DNA of 64,000 bases from Siderastrea siderea (taxonomy: Eukaryota > Cnidaria > Anthozoa > Scleractinia > Rhizangiidae). Where the stretch lies: contig OZ034974.1 of assembly GCA_964030785.1 (NCBI GenBank), positions 47,188,003 to 47,252,002 of the forward strand, given 5' to 3'. Positions 25,335 through 37,265 of the stretch are shown here, one piece after another (within the stretch, counting starts at the first letter, position 1; each line of letters begins with the position of its first letter). A model generated the notes under the pieces. It was not told the DNA's origin, searched no databases, and saw nothing but the letters and a program-made list of their open reading frames with translations. A program made the position numbers and the translations under genes.

Positions 25335-26088
25335 TGGAAAAAAATATCGAGGGCGAAATGTATTCATTTGGTGAACCTTTAAAGAAAAAAATGATTCAGG
25401 CAAAGTCTTGTTTGTAAATTCTTTCAATTAACCAACAAGACGACATGGATTTTGTTTTGGGGGCCGATATTTTTCAAATGTAAGAGTTCGCAGCCCGTCC
25501 GATCGCGGATCGATCGATCGAGCGATCGAGCGCCCCGGTGAAAACCGTTAGCGTTTTTGTTTCCCGTTCCGTAAATCTGCTTTTCCCAACAGAATACTTC
25601 GAGTAAAGATAATAATCAGCGGTGTCTGAAACTACATTTCAGTAGGAAAGAGAGACTCGCTTTGGTTTAAACTAACTGTTTGAAAGTGCGAGATTAAAAT
25701 CTATTTCATGAAGGACAACAAGCTGCATTTAGCAGCAGTTCTTTATCGGGCGAGTTGTGGTCAAACTGTTAGCATTTTTTCGCTTCCAAATACCCCTAAT
25801 AGGAAAGTTTGTTTACTAATTGAGAAGAAAAACAGTTTTTTCCACCTAAGATTGTCCGGAATATGTTGTTTATAAAAGAGTTTTGCTTTAACTTCAAGCC
25901 GTAGATTGTTCACAATTTGATCGCCTACGGCGGCGACAAACAACCTGTGCAATAAGCGAATAAGCTCGACCGGGAATAAAAGTAGAGCTAAATATCTCAT
26001 TAATCGTAACCTGTAGTGTACCAAAAGAACCTCTTTTTTACGAATGAACTTTATTTGCGAATAAGCTAAGGTAAAATTCAACGTTCCC
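25335..26088. other. Possible CpG-rich promoter segment; no supported gene
   Basis: Contains GATCGATCGATCGAGCGATC-type repeats at about 25505-25535 in an otherwise AT-rich region, possibly the promoter side of the minus-strand gene. The 112-aa ORF at 25761-26099 shows no domain. Confidence 0.3.
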
Positions 26089-26148
26089 GGGCCGGTCACC
26101 CAACCAAGTACTAACCCCGCCGGACTGGGCTTAACTTCGCTTGTACGG
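26089..26148 (-). ncRNA. 5S rRNA-derived fragment (minus strand)
   Basis: The reverse complement reads GAAGTTAAGCCC, then GGGGTTAGTACTTGG and GGGTGACC, matching the internal promoter (box A / IE / box C) region of 5S rRNA genes. The 5' part of 5S is missing, so it is a pseudogene or part of a 5S-derived SINE. Confidence 0.55.
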
Positions 26149-26329
26149 GCAGGAAAACTTGTGGTATCTTGATCATGGAATTCAATTGCTTCAAATATTT
26201 ACCTTTTGCTTTCCATTTTCGTCTTTTTCCTGGTTTTCAAATGCCTATTTTACTTGAGAAAATATAAGTGGGAAATAACAGAATGAAACGTCTACCATAT
26301 AAATGAAGACACCGCTTCCTATTAGCAGA

Positions 26330-26385
26330 ATTAAGCCATGTTCGGCGGGGTTAGTGCTTGGATGGGTGACCACCAGGGTTTGACT
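26330..26385 (+). ncRNA. 5S rRNA-derived fragment (plus strand)
   Basis: ATTAAGCC, GGGGTTAGTGCTTGGATGGG and TGACCACC match the internal control region of 5S rRNA. It is inverted relative to the fragment at 26089-26148, about 190 bp away. Both are truncated, suggesting an element that captured a 5S promoter rather than functional 5S genes. Confidence 0.55.
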
Positions 26386-28736
26386 TCTCGTGACTTTTAT
26401 CGAAGGTTTGCTCTCAAACTTTCTATCTCACTTTTTTAACCCTCTCACGCCCAGAGTCAGTTATGGAGACATTCAGGTGATTCTGACTTCTGGCTCTGTG
26501 GATGAAATCCTTACCATTCAAATGAAACCTCTTCAGCAGTTCTTTCACATGACACTTTTTATATTTCAGTATCTTACAAATGAAATTTGGGATTCGGCTT
26601 GAATTTTGAATTTAGGCACTCTTGGGAGCGAAAGGGTTAAGGGACAAAAGTCCAAATCAGTAGCTGGTAAATACGTTTACATGAGTTATTTGCCTATTTG
26701 TTTCTCCAGAACGTACCGCTGCAGTAAACAAAGGCGAAAAACCTTGTCCGCAATAATATAAATTAAAAGAAAGAAAGAAAAGAAAAAGTTCAAAAAACCG
26801 GGAATTGCAAAAAAATAGCTGTTTGGGTGTTTCGCTTATTCGTGCTTTAATCCATCCTCGCCAGAAAAACGTTTTCTACCGATCGTGATAGAGGCACTTA
26901 GTTTTTGGTTGTTTCAAGCTTAAATATCAGCGTCAGATCAAATGCACTGAAGCAAAACAAGGTACGGATAAACAAAACTTAGTTAAAGGAAAAAAAAAAC
27001 CTCGTCAAGCTATCTTCCAAGCTGTTTTGTAAATATAAATCCGATCAAAAAATTCGGCAGCGAGACAAGGCGGACTTTGCCGAGGTTTCGCTGATCGGTG
27101 TTAATCGTTGTTAAACAGACCTACGGCAGGACAGTTGATTTCACGGTCAAAATATCAGTTAAAGATTTTTACTTGCACGGCCAGCTAATGTGCAGAGTTT
27201 TTAATCCCTAATGATAATTAAGAGACGCAGTTTGAGGATTCGGGTAAGGTCATTTTTCTTCCTTCTCAATTTGAAAACGTCAAATAATAAGGATTCCCGT
27301 TATATAAACATTGTCATACCCGACCGCGTACCGACATGCATTTCCAACAAAACAAACACACTCTTATTGACTACTTTTTTGCTCTAGCTTAATGTGACCG
27401 GCGGTTGAAATACAAAAGATATTATTGGGGGCAAAAATGAAGTGATAATTTCAAACATCGATGTATTTATGTGCTTTTTGAACGGTGGATAAAGCTTGAT
27501 AGGTCGCCATTACATTCAATAACTTGGCGCCAAAAGCGTTTTTCGCGGGAGAATAATTTACAGATTTAAAGCTTACAAATTTTCATAGTTTTTGTGGCTT
27601 CTTTTTAAATTAAAGTTAATGTATCACAACAATGGCAATGTTTTGTGTTGTCCAGTACCATCAATTTAGTTAGATCGAGTACTTACAAAGCTATAAAAAA
27701 TGTGCTTACCTTTGCGAATTTGACGCCATTCCCTGGCGGATATCACACAAAGCCAGTTATCACAACATTCCAAATTCAGATCTTTAACCGTAATGATGGC
27801 ATTTCATTTGCAAAAGCCAGGTTACTGGTTTTCCTTTTAAAGGTAACCTCATGCGTAATTTCTGTTCTTGCCGAGTTTTACTGCTTTCAGCCGTTCGACC
27901 CACGTGGCAAAGGCAAACAGAATAATTCCAACTCCGTGCGGCGGAACTCAATTTTTGTTGTTTATATGCCACGAAGCCATTCTTGAACGAATTAAACACA
28001 GCCATAGAAAACTTTGCATAACTCTCCAGCGATGGTTTTCAAAGCTCCAAAAAAGATTCGTTGAGCCATTGTAAAGACAGCACGCAGCTCCCTCTATGAA
28101 TCAGGCAGTCAGACATATGCAGCCGTCAAAATTGTAATTGACAAGTCCCCACCCCTCCCCCCAAAAACGTGATACTTAGTGGTCGCCTATAGACAGTAGA
28201 AGGTGGGGAGGGAAGGACTGGGACGGATACCAAGGATACCAAGGTGACCTTAATTCCTTTTTTTAGGATTTTGAAATGTCAGCACTCTCGAATACTGGCG
28301 AGGAGTCGCACATTACTCATCGTAAAGATCAAGAAAAAATGTTCACAGAAAATGATGCTTTAGTTTTTCCAGGAGCTAACTTCTGAAAACATGTGTGCGT
28401 GCGATTCCTCTAGTGATAAGCATACTAAGCAGACTATAAACGCCTGCATAAACATACTGTTCAAAGCCACCGTGGCGTGCTAAAAACACTGGGTTGGACC
28501 GAACACATTCAATACCGGCAAGTTCACCACTTAACAATCATAATAACTGAACGAAGTGAGGTTTTTCTATTATTTACACTTCAGTTCAACTGCAAACGCA
28601 GAAAAACAACACTGGCAAAAACCACTTCAAATGTCAATAGCATGTGATTTCTAATATTATGCTGGAGAACAGTCCTGTTTACCTGTGTTCATGTTACATT
28701 ATGCCTACTTATAAACATTAATAGTTAGGAAGATTG
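26386..28736. other. No supported gene
   Basis: Unique-looking AT-rich DNA. ORFs at 27645-28074 overlap on both strands with no domain or splice support. Confidence 0.35.
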
Positions 28737-29330
28737 CGGGCACATGTACGTATTAATCTAATGACCCCCAATAATGTAATATGAATCGCGTACACGTGCA
28801 TGTATGTTTTAATCTAAAGTCACCAAACAGTCCTGCCTTATATGAATCATACGTACCTATGTACGTATTAATCGAAAAACACCAAACGGTCCTGCCTTAT
28901 AAGAATCATGCGTACACATGTACGCATTAATCTAAAGTCACTAAACAGTCCTCCCTTCCATGAATCATGCGTAGATATGTACGTATTAATCTAAGGGCAC
29001 CAGACAGCCCTGCCTCTCTGATATGAATCATATGAATTCTCACTGATATGAATCACTGATATGAATCATGTACGTATTAATCTTTTGTCACCAGACAGTC
29101 CTGCCTCATATGAACCATGGGTACACGTGTACGTATTAATCTAAAGTCACCAGAGAGTCCTGCCTTATATGAATCACGCGTACACATATACGTATTAATC
29201 TTAAGTCACCAAATAATCTAAAGACCTCAAACAGACCTGCCTGATATATATGAATCATGCGAATTCACATGTACGTATTAATCTAAGGTTACCAAATAGT
29301 CCTGCCTTATATGAATTACGCATAAGCGTG
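28737..29330. repeat. ~60-bp minisatellite, about nine units
   Basis: Each unit runs roughly ACGTATTAATCTAAAGTCAC, then CAGTCCTGCCTTATATGAAT and GCGTACACATGT. Unit starts are near 28748, 28808, 28865, 28922, 28981, 29066, 29131, 29190 and 29274, mostly 57-65 bp apart with two longer gaps. Each contains a GTACACATGTAC-type palindrome. Confidence 0.8.
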
Positions 29331-32300
29331 CTTTATGGGTCCTGGATAGTGTTTGTACGCTTAAGGCGTGTCTGCAGTGGCCAAAAGTGTGTTCTTTGCG
29401 AGTAACTTAACGAGTAAATGAGCGGTGAAATCACTTTAGAGCATTACAAGACTTGAAACAACGGAAATGTTGCGGAGTGTTTGATTTCTTATGACGAGCA
29501 AGGAATTTTGTTGGAAAAGAAACTCGAAGGTAATAGCGACTGGCTTTGTGTTACGATTTCTTTCACCGTCGCACTCTCAAAATATGTTCACAAAAGGTAA
29601 GCTTAGGTTTTATACGGAAACATTTGACACCAAAATATCAAGACATGGCAATAACACAAAATAAAACATAGTAAAATTAGACAGAATCGTTTTAATATTA
29701 AATAACTACCACACGTTTTCGGATTCACTAAGTGACCAAAGCCAAGCTAAAGAAACACTGACAAGCTTTTTTTCCGGCTATTTACTACACAAAACAACAT
29801 CGATTTACCTGCAGTCGATGTAGCCTGAGTTCAAGCACCTCCAAATGTCCAAATAAAATTGAATGTAACAAAAAAGTTAAATAATCGCTTTACTAGTTTT
29901 TCGATTCACCGTTGTTTACCACATCCGTTCGTGGCCTCTGAACCGAGAACCACTACCTTTAATCAGCTTAAATTGTGTTCGTTTCAACTCTCGCAGCTAC
30001 AATGCTGAAATCGCACAGCTTCAATCCGCTTTAGACGATGGATATGGTGACAACAATTTTTCAGGATACATCAAACCTGTGCCACATTTTAAAGCTATAA
30101 TCGGAAGACTTTTCCCAAAAGTTATTCTGACGTTCACTTCGGAGCATTTTTTTATCTATGCAGCCTTGCAAAGAAACGCTGCAACACTTCGCAAGGTTTT
30201 GGCGCCTTTTTCGTTCAGTCATGTGATCATTGTTCCTTTTTACTCTTTTCTCGTTTGTTTTTCTCTCGCTCTTTCTTGATTTTTATGGTAACTAGTGATT
30301 GAATTTTGAATCAACTTCGCATTCGAATCGCACTGCTCATAATTTCAAATTTCAACGGAAGCAAAAATGGAACTGCGGTACCCCGCAACCCCCCCCCCCT
30401 CCCCCCGGGAAAAAATGCATTTCGCCCAGCAGCGATTTTGCGGGCTGACGGCCGGGCTGACCCGTTGTGACAGCTTTGTATTTCATTGAATGTTTATCCT
30501 GTGTTCTGGGGCAAACGACGCAGTAAGAATGTATAGTTGTTGAATAACTTCCAAATTTAGGTTATCAACTCAGCTTTGCCGTCACGAAAATTCATCGTGA
30601 GGAAAATCGCAGCAAGGGATTGCAAATTTGAGAAATGAGACGAGTCAAAAAAGGCGACGGTGAATTGAAAACTCGTGATAAGCAGACGAAAGTTTTGCCT
30701 TCCTGTCTTTGTTCTTCATCATCATAACAGACTTCAACGCAAGACCAAGTACTGCTTAACAATAAAGTTAGTTGAACTTGAATGGAAATGCGTAATGTTT
30801 GTCGCATTGAAGGATAATTTGTGCTTGAAAGGAACAGAAAGACAAATTCATTGACAAGAGGGAGGTAAAAAGTGGCGTCTGCCTCGTAAACTACATGTTT
30901 TGGGGTTGTGAATGATTTCTGACGTTAAAAAAACGAAACATATAGCCGAAGCAAAATGAAAAATTCGATATGATAAAGGAATTGTATGAGTTTTGCTGGT
31001 TAAGCGAAAATATTGTGCCTAGACGCAAGCAGTTAACAGCGCAACTGCAATAGTAAAGCTGAATTTTATTCCAAACAAATATTTTGCTTCAAGTATCCGA
31101 GACTTTTGTCGTGGGTTTTGGTACACGAAATCCCTTTTGCCGGTAACAGTTTATTAATTAAGGAAGCGACTTTTCAAGAAAAAATATTGATAAAAGTGGC
31201 AGGGCTCAACAGAGAGTCGTCGAGGTGTGTATCACTGTCAACGACATACGATTAAAATTGCGCTACAGTCGCACCTCAGTCTACCTTGTTACCTTGTTTT
31301 GTTTTGTTTTGTTTTTGATTTCTAACAACTCCAGCCATGAAACAGTATGAAATATCGATTCTTTTCAGGGTTTTTTTTAATTGTATTGCCACGATTTGTA
31401 AAAAGGAAAGCCAATAAGATGACGCGCCAGCAGAAAATTGTAAAAAAAAATAACTCGAATCTTGTCGCCAGATATAGATGGGTGTTGTTTGGGCTATATA
31501 CCCTACAATAGGGCTTGGTACAGCGATCGCTTTCAATCGAGAATAGAATAATAAGGTAAGAATAAGTTACGCTAAACAGTGTTAACTTAAAAGTGGCAAG
31601 GCGTGCGGAAAGGAACGGGGAAAGTGAGGCTACAAGAACATTAAAATAAGTTCCGTGAGATGAAAGAAACAAGGACAAGAGCTGCAGCTGTTATCAATAA
31701 AAGCACACTCCACCAAAAACCTCTAAATTAGTTATAAAACTGAAAAAAACTACCCAATTTGTGATGTTCTAGGAACTGTTTAAAGTTTATTAAGGAACAA
31801 TTCATAGAAATTTCAACTCCATGTCTTTTAAACAGATCTATTCATAACGTGTAGAATGTGCTCTTTACATGTTAAGCTTAAGGTGTCTGAACACAGTTTG
31901 CGCGCGCTCTACGATTTGTGCTGCCGACGTGAAGAAACGCACGCACAAGGCTTTGAGAAAAACAAACATGGAGCCTGTACATCGGTCATTTCATTTTGTT
32001 CAATGAAGATTGTGCAAGTGTTTTTTCCGTCTTAACAATCAAACAGTTTGTTATGTGTCAGAAACGTTTGTTTTCAATGTATAAAAGTTAATACTATTGG
32101 AAAACACCCTGCCTTTCTGGGATTGTTTGTATGGATCGAGAAAGATCGAGAATCCTGTCAAATGCAGCGCATGCGCAGTTAACCAGAAAATTGTGACTGC
32201 ACGATTAAGTGGAAATGCACTCAGATTTCTATGGAACCGCTCGTTAGAATTTCATGAAATTTGGTAGAATAATAGTTCAGAACACATTTAACTCGCCTGC

Positions 32301-33117
32301 AAACAAAAATTGAAATCTGACAGAAAACGTTAAAATGCAAAACACAAAATAACAGAAGATCTCTCCGTCAAAATTTCACGAGACCATCGTCAATAGGCCA
32401 GTATTTTTCTGGGTCTTCTAGAGACAAATGATGGGAAAAATCTAACGACTGGATTTTCTAAAAATATAACCAACCCATTATTTAATGCTGGTTTACTACC
32501 AGCTGCATTGCCATGGTAACAGTGCCTAATCCAATCATATCAAAATATAATCTCTTTTAGCTGAACTTGTATCGTGCCAATTTTGGCTGCCCAACTGCCA
32601 GTGGTTTGAAAGTAACGATGAATAACGCATAGGTACAAGAAAACTGTGTTCGGCCACCTTAAAGTACATTGTGAGTTGTATTAATTTTAATGAGTGTACA
32701 CTGTGTTTAATACTAAACAAGATTCATATAAATACATTTCCAATTAGAAAAGTTTAATTCCAGACATAATATGTACACATAGCATCTACTAAAAATACAA
32801 AATATCATGTTTGAAAAGCAGCACACAGATCTAGAAAGAACAATTTTGAGGATAAATTATTTGTCCTACTCTTTACTTTTCTTGACTTTTAAAAGGAACA
32901 TAATTAAAAAATTATTTACTTTTAAAACCCATCAAAACAACCAGTAACAGTTCCTTTGTGTTTAATTTACACTGTAAAATTTACCTGTGCTTGAAGTAAT
33001 GAAACATTTGGCTTTCTTTTATTAAAAAAAAAACACATAACCTATCTAGAAGATCACTAAAATTGTAGAAAAGCCGCTCTTTTTTTTCTTAGCAAAATTA
33101 CTAATAACTATAATTGT
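29331..33117. other. No supported gene; left flank of Polinton
   Basis: AT-rich DNA with a C-run near 30391-30405 and a GTTTT repeat near 31291-31315. ORFs up to 118 aa overlap on the same strand without domains. Confidence 0.35.
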
Positions 33118-33123
33118 AACATG
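33118..33123. repeat. Target site duplication AACATG, left copy
   Basis: AACATG immediately precedes the left AGTAGTTATATAG terminus and is repeated exactly at 51059-51064 after the right terminus. Six base pairs is the usual Maverick/Polinton duplication length. Confidence 0.9.
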
Positions 33124-33196
33124 AGTAGTTATATAGTTGGGGGTATCAGCGCATTTTTTAAAATGCGCTCATACCAAACCCAACTATGTAACTACT
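33124..33196. repeat. Terminal hairpin of left TIR
   Basis: The first ~34 bp (AGTAGTTATATAGTTGGGGG...CAGCGCATTTT) are complementary to the next ~37 bp (AAAATGCGCT...CCCAACTATGTAACTACT). The terminus folds into a near-perfect stem with almost no loop. Confidence 0.85.
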
Positions 33197-33501
33197 TTCC
33201 ATCTGATGGCAATAATTTAATGGAAATCTATATGTATTTTATTTTATGGCAATAATTTGATGGAATCTATATATGTTTTCATATCATGGAAATCTACATG
33301 TTTCCATATGATGGAATCTATATGTTTTTATTTCATGTGGAAACGAACGCATTTTTCATATGATGGAAACGAACGCATTTTCATATGATGGAAACGAACG
33401 CATTTTCCATTGCGTGACTTCATACAACAGGAAGTCTAAATTCTCGGAAAAGCAGACAGCCTATTTAAACCACAGAACGCCACAGCTGTGGCGTGACGTC
33501 A
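33124..33501 (+). repeat. Polinton left terminal inverted repeat
   Basis: Matches the reverse complement of 50743-51058 with internal length differences. From the outside in: a 73-bp hairpin, iterated GATGGAA(T)CTATATGTTTT units, GGAAACGAACGCATTTT units repeated three times, an ATTCTCGGAAAAGCAGACAG block, then CCACAGCTGTGG followed by CRE-like TGACGTCA. Confidence 0.9.
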
Positions 33502-33506
33502 CATCT

Positions 33507-36500
33507 TCAGATTGCATAATGTCCGTAAGCGAAACTGTTGATTCCATCGTTTGCTATATATCGTTTATCGTCGAAACAGCTGAGTGACACTTTATTGAGC
33601 TCGTAACTACCTAGTTGATGATTGATACTTCTTATTGTCTTCATGGTATGATGTATTTGTTTGTTATTGGTTAATACATTTTTATAATCTTCATGTTTGA
33701 TATTGTTCTTTATTATGTTCTTCTTGATTCCCTTAGCTGTTTTTCCACCTTTATGATTGTCTTTTATGTAACTGTACATTTTTGATCGCAAACCAACGAA
33801 TTCTGTGATTGGTATTCCAGCTGCTTCGTCCTTGAATTTACCGATTACCTTCTTGTTTGTCTTATCGAAATACTGAGAGTTTTCTGGATAGTCGCTGTTG
33901 TCAAATCGATCTTTTTCATTCCAAAAGTCTTGGTACACATCATCAGCTTCAATCTCATATGTTAGACTGTCTGTGTCAGTGAATAGTAGTCTAGCCTTAT
34001 TACCATACTTTTCTTTTGTGTAGTTATAATGAAAATCATACATTAATGTCTTACTTAGATCAAGAATACACATACCCACATATGCCGGCCTGTTTAGAGT
34101 TAGCGTTTCTTTGATCTTATGCACTGCTACCAGATTTTCATTGAATATCTTACTGCTTACATAAGTTGGTTTAGAAGCCATCTTCAATAGTTTCTTCTCA
34201 TCTGTAATAAGTCTGACATCAACACGCTTTCTAATATTTTCCATCGTTTTTCCAAATACTGAATTGTTCATTAGCTTGAAGAAATCTTTTTCGAATGAAT
34301 TTTTCGCTTGAGTACGTTTTTGTGTATTAAAGTCAATGTATTGTTTGAGCCAGGGTGACTGATTGAATTCTAATACTCTATGCACTTTCTTTAGTTTCAA
34401 ACCGAGATCGAGATACAACTGCAGATTTCTATGGTGTAGAACATATTTTTCTTTGTCACATAAAGTAGGGATCAGTTTGTGGACTAGTCCTGTTGATATT
34501 TTGAACTTGTTTTGTATCTTCTTACAATATCCAGACAACATGTTATCAGTTATTTTAACCTTTTCCGGTCCCAGAGGGTAGTCATTATGAAGGTCATGCA
34601 ACTCTTTGGGGTATTCTAGATCGACTTCTAGTATCAACCCTTTATTTCTGTCTTCATTATACTGGGCTAAATTGATTTTATTAATCTGCTTTTCTGTCAA
34701 CCATTTGAAACCACCAGTGGGGAGATATTGACTCATAGCCCAACCGTATAAATTATTGGCATCAAGGTACATAATATACTTTGAGGGCGCCTTCTCATCG
34801 TATTCTCTCATGTACTTATTGTTTGCTTTTCCATATCGATTGGCAATATAAGATATACCACCACGCATGCCTTTTTCAATGAATTGAAACATGTCTATGT
34901 CTGTCATTAGTTCTAGTTTAACATTGGTCATCTTTAACATAGCATCCCATGACAAACCAGGAGATGTGAAGTAGTGACAGGGGTCAAGTTTGTAATACTG
35001 AAGACAGGTCTTACGGAAGTTTTCAAACACGTCAGCTAACAGAAGAATGTCAGACTTAAGATATAGATTGTGGTATTCACCCATCGTTTGTAATTGAAAT
35101 GTATTCCACACTTTTTGAGCATGACTATAATCCTCATCTGTTATATGCTCATTATTCAATATGCTGTAAAATTCTTCTTTAGTTGGTAATTCTGTTTTAT
35201 TGAATTTCTCAAAACTGTCCATGTAATCATAAGGATAAACACCTTTTCGCGTCATAAGCTCGAATTTTTTGCTCTTGAATTTTTTGTTTGTATACTTTAA
35301 AGCTTCTGCTGGTAAGTTGCTGACTAGTTTATCCAAACTTGAGCTCATGAATTGGAAACTGTCAGTGAATGTCAGATGGTTACCAAGCATGAACGCCATA
35401 TATTTTTCCATATTGTTTGGAATTGCATTTATGTCCATTTTAATCTCTTTTCCGTTCTTGGTGTATGTATTATTCTTAACAATAGCTCCAATTTCTTGCA
35501 TTATAAAATGGCTGTCATAACCTCTCAGATTATGGAATATAACAGGAATTTTTATTTCTTTTGGATTTATTCTGAGTTTCAGATTACAGTCTTTATGTGC
35601 TGAGCCTCTGTATTTGCCAGTTATATGACAATGATCTCTGACGCGTATGTCTTTTTCTGTGTATTTTTTATCGCAGATGTGACATGTTGTTGCTTTTTTG
35701 AATTCCTCTTCATCGACTTCAGTCATTCTCAATGGTTTATCGAAATGTTTTTTCATTACTTTTTTACAGTATTTTACTTCTTCTAACATATTTTCCATGA
35801 ATTTGTACACAGCCTTTTCACCTCTATATAGTTGTATTGGTTTTGTATATTTGTCATCATAGCAACAAACCACTTTATAACCATATCCACAGTCTGTATG
35901 TTTTTGGTAACCTTCAGTATATGATGACTCATTATTCTGTTGACATCCTTGTACCTTTTCAGTTACAGCCTCAAAATCAGCATATATGACAAATGGCACA
36001 GGTTGCTGTTTATGAAAGTTGTTGAATTTCAGTATGTTATTGTCTTTGTCAGGCATTTTTATTGCTTGTTCACCATTCACTTTAATGCAAATATCTTTAT
36101 GATTGTTCAATACTCTTTCAGAACTGAAACATTGCAGGCAGTACATACAAAAGTGTTTCCTCTCTTTGTGTTTTGTTTGATTATACATGAACTTGTTGAA
36201 ATCCTTTATGAGAACATAATGTTTGTTTTCATCTTTCGTTACTAGTAGTAGTTCAATATGATCTTCATACTTTTCTTTGGAAACATAGATGGGATACGGT
36301 TGTTTGTCTTCATATCCGAATACGTTTATATTGATACTGTTTTGCTTCTCAATTTTGTTGTAATGTTTGACATTGACTGGAAATTCAACACCTGAGTAAT
36401 CTAGATTTTTAACATATAATTTATCAGATTTTTTAATCCTCTGAGGATCTTTGTCTTGTGGATTCAAATGTCGGATGTGACACCATCTGAAACATTCATT

Positions 36501-37265
36501 ATCCTCATTTTTTATGTTGATTAATCCCTTCATTCGCAGTTCGGAAGGTAGTTGGATATATGAGGATCCTTTCAATGGCTTGTATTTAACAATGTTTAAA
36601 TAGTGGCTATCAACAGATTGGATGGTCCATCCTGAACCTTCTGATATCCATTGAGCTATCTTATTCAGTATCTGTTGTTTAGACATTTGTAATGCTTCAT
36701 TGATCTCCATTTGATTGATTATTGTTTGAGGTGTACTATTGAAATATGCAGTCTTAATAACTGTTTCAATATCAGACATTTTGCTGAATGTGACTTTCAA
36801 TGTTTCAACGTATTTCAAGCCTTTCATTTCATTCAACAAAGTTATTACACGATGTTCTATAGCCTTTCTCGTGTTTTGCATTTGGTCTAAGGGGTCTTTA
36901 TTGTTTTTGATGCTGATTTCGTAAGACTTAGTGTAACCTTTTAAGGCTTTGTCTGTTTGTTCTATTTTGGTTCTTGGCGTTGGAACCGGTTTTTGAACTG
37001 CATTTTGTTTAGTTCTTGGTGCTGGAACTGGTTTGTAATCATCCCTGAATTCTGGAGGTGGAATAATTATGTTTTCTTCATATTCTTTAGCCATCTGTTT
37101 GACACTTTTGCGAGGTGTTGGTATTGGTCTCCTTGGTTTGGTATCATCTACCACTATGATTTCAGGTTTCTTATTTTGTTGCTTTAATAGCAATTTGATG
37201 AGTTCAGATTTACTGAGTTTCTTAAGATCTTTCTTATTCATATTTATATGATTAGATTTTTCCAT
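33507..37265 (-). CDS. Protein-primed family B DNA polymerase (pPolB)
   Basis: A 1252-residue single ORF that would replicate the element by protein priming. An N-terminal SAP-like helix pair (about 10-30) is followed by proline-rich repeats PIPTPR, PVPAPRTK and PVPTPRTK (47-100) and a C2H2-like finger (373-393). Exonuclease motifs are ExoI YADFEA (428-433), ExoII NLRGYDSHF (579-587) and an ExoIII-like YLKSDILLLADV (735-746). An endonuclease-VII-like zinc motif CHIC...RDHCHITG...KDC lies at 528-560. Polymerase motif A is DANNLYGWAM (835-844), motif B KLMNNSVFGKT (997-1007) and motif C FTDTDS (1095-1100). All catalytic acidic residues expected for the family are present and the frame is intact. 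Start is ATG 37265, preceded by a CTATAGTATACAGA box shared with the VLTF3-like gene. The stop lies 6 bp from the left TIR. Confidence 0.95.
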   Translation of the reverse strand: MEKSNHINMNKKDLKKLSKSELIKLLLKQQNKKPEIIVVDDTKPRRPIPTPRKSVKQMAKEYEENIIIPPPEFRDDYKPVPAPRTKQNAVQKPVPTPRTKIEQTDKALKGYTKSYEISIKNNKDPLDQMQNTRKAIEHRVITLLNEMKGLKYVETLKVTFSKMSDIETVIKTAYFNSTPQTIINQMEINEALQMSKQQILNKIAQWISEGSGWTIQSVDSHYLNIVKYKPLKGSSYIQLPSELRMKGLINIKNEDNECFRWCHIRHLNPQDKDPQRIKKSDKLYVKNLDYSGVEFPVNVKHYNKIEKQNSININVFGYEDKQPYPIYVSKEKYEDHIELLLVTKDENKHYVLIKDFNKFMYNQTKHKERKHFCMYCLQCFSSERVLNNHKDICIKVNGEQAIKMPDKDNNILKFNNFHKQQPVPFVIYADFEAVTEKVQGCQQNNESSYTEGYQKHTDCGYGYKVVCCYDDKYTKPIQLYRGEKAVYKFMENMLEEVKYCKKVMKKHFDKPLRMTEVDEEEFKKATTCHICDKKYTEKDIRVRDHCHITGKYRGSAHKDCNLKLRINPKEIKIPVIFHNLRGYDSHFIMQEIGAIVKNNTYTKNGKEIKMDINAIPNNMEKYMAFMLGNHLTFTDSFQFMSSSLDKLVSNLPAEALKYTNKKFKSKKFELMTRKGVYPYDYMDSFEKFNKTELPTKEEFYSILNNEHITDEDYSHAQKVWNTFQLQTMGEYHNLYLKSDILLLADVFENFRKTCLQYYKLDPCHYFTSPGLSWDAMLKMTNVKLELMTDIDMFQFIEKGMRGGISYIANRYGKANNKYMREYDEKAPSKYIMYLDANNLYGWAMSQYLPTGGFKWLTEKQINKINLAQYNEDRNKGLILEVDLEYPKELHDLHNDYPLGPEKVKITDNMLSGYCKKIQNKFKISTGLVHKLIPTLCDKEKYVLHHRNLQLYLDLGLKLKKVHRVLEFNQSPWLKQYIDFNTQKRTQAKNSFEKDFFKLMNNSVFGKTMENIRKRVDVRLITDEKKLLKMASKPTYVSSKIFNENLVAVHKIKETLTLNRPAYVGMCILDLSKTLMYDFHYNYTKEKYGNKARLLFTDTDSLTYEIEADDVYQDFWNEKDRFDNSDYPENSQYFDKTNKKVIGKFKDEAAGIPITEFVGLRSKMYSYIKDNHKGGKTAKGIKKNIIKNNIKHEDYKNVLTNNKQIHHTMKTIRSINHQLGSYELNKVSLSCFDDKRYIANDGINSFAYGHYAI

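Noticed and set aside
28737..29330. Second regular repeat array considered as CRISPR-like
   Set aside because: Tandem minisatellite; the whole unit is repeated and no spacers exist.
34363..37251. Plus-strand ORFs of 60-101 aa within the polymerase gene
   Set aside because: Antisense shadows of the pPolB coding sequence.
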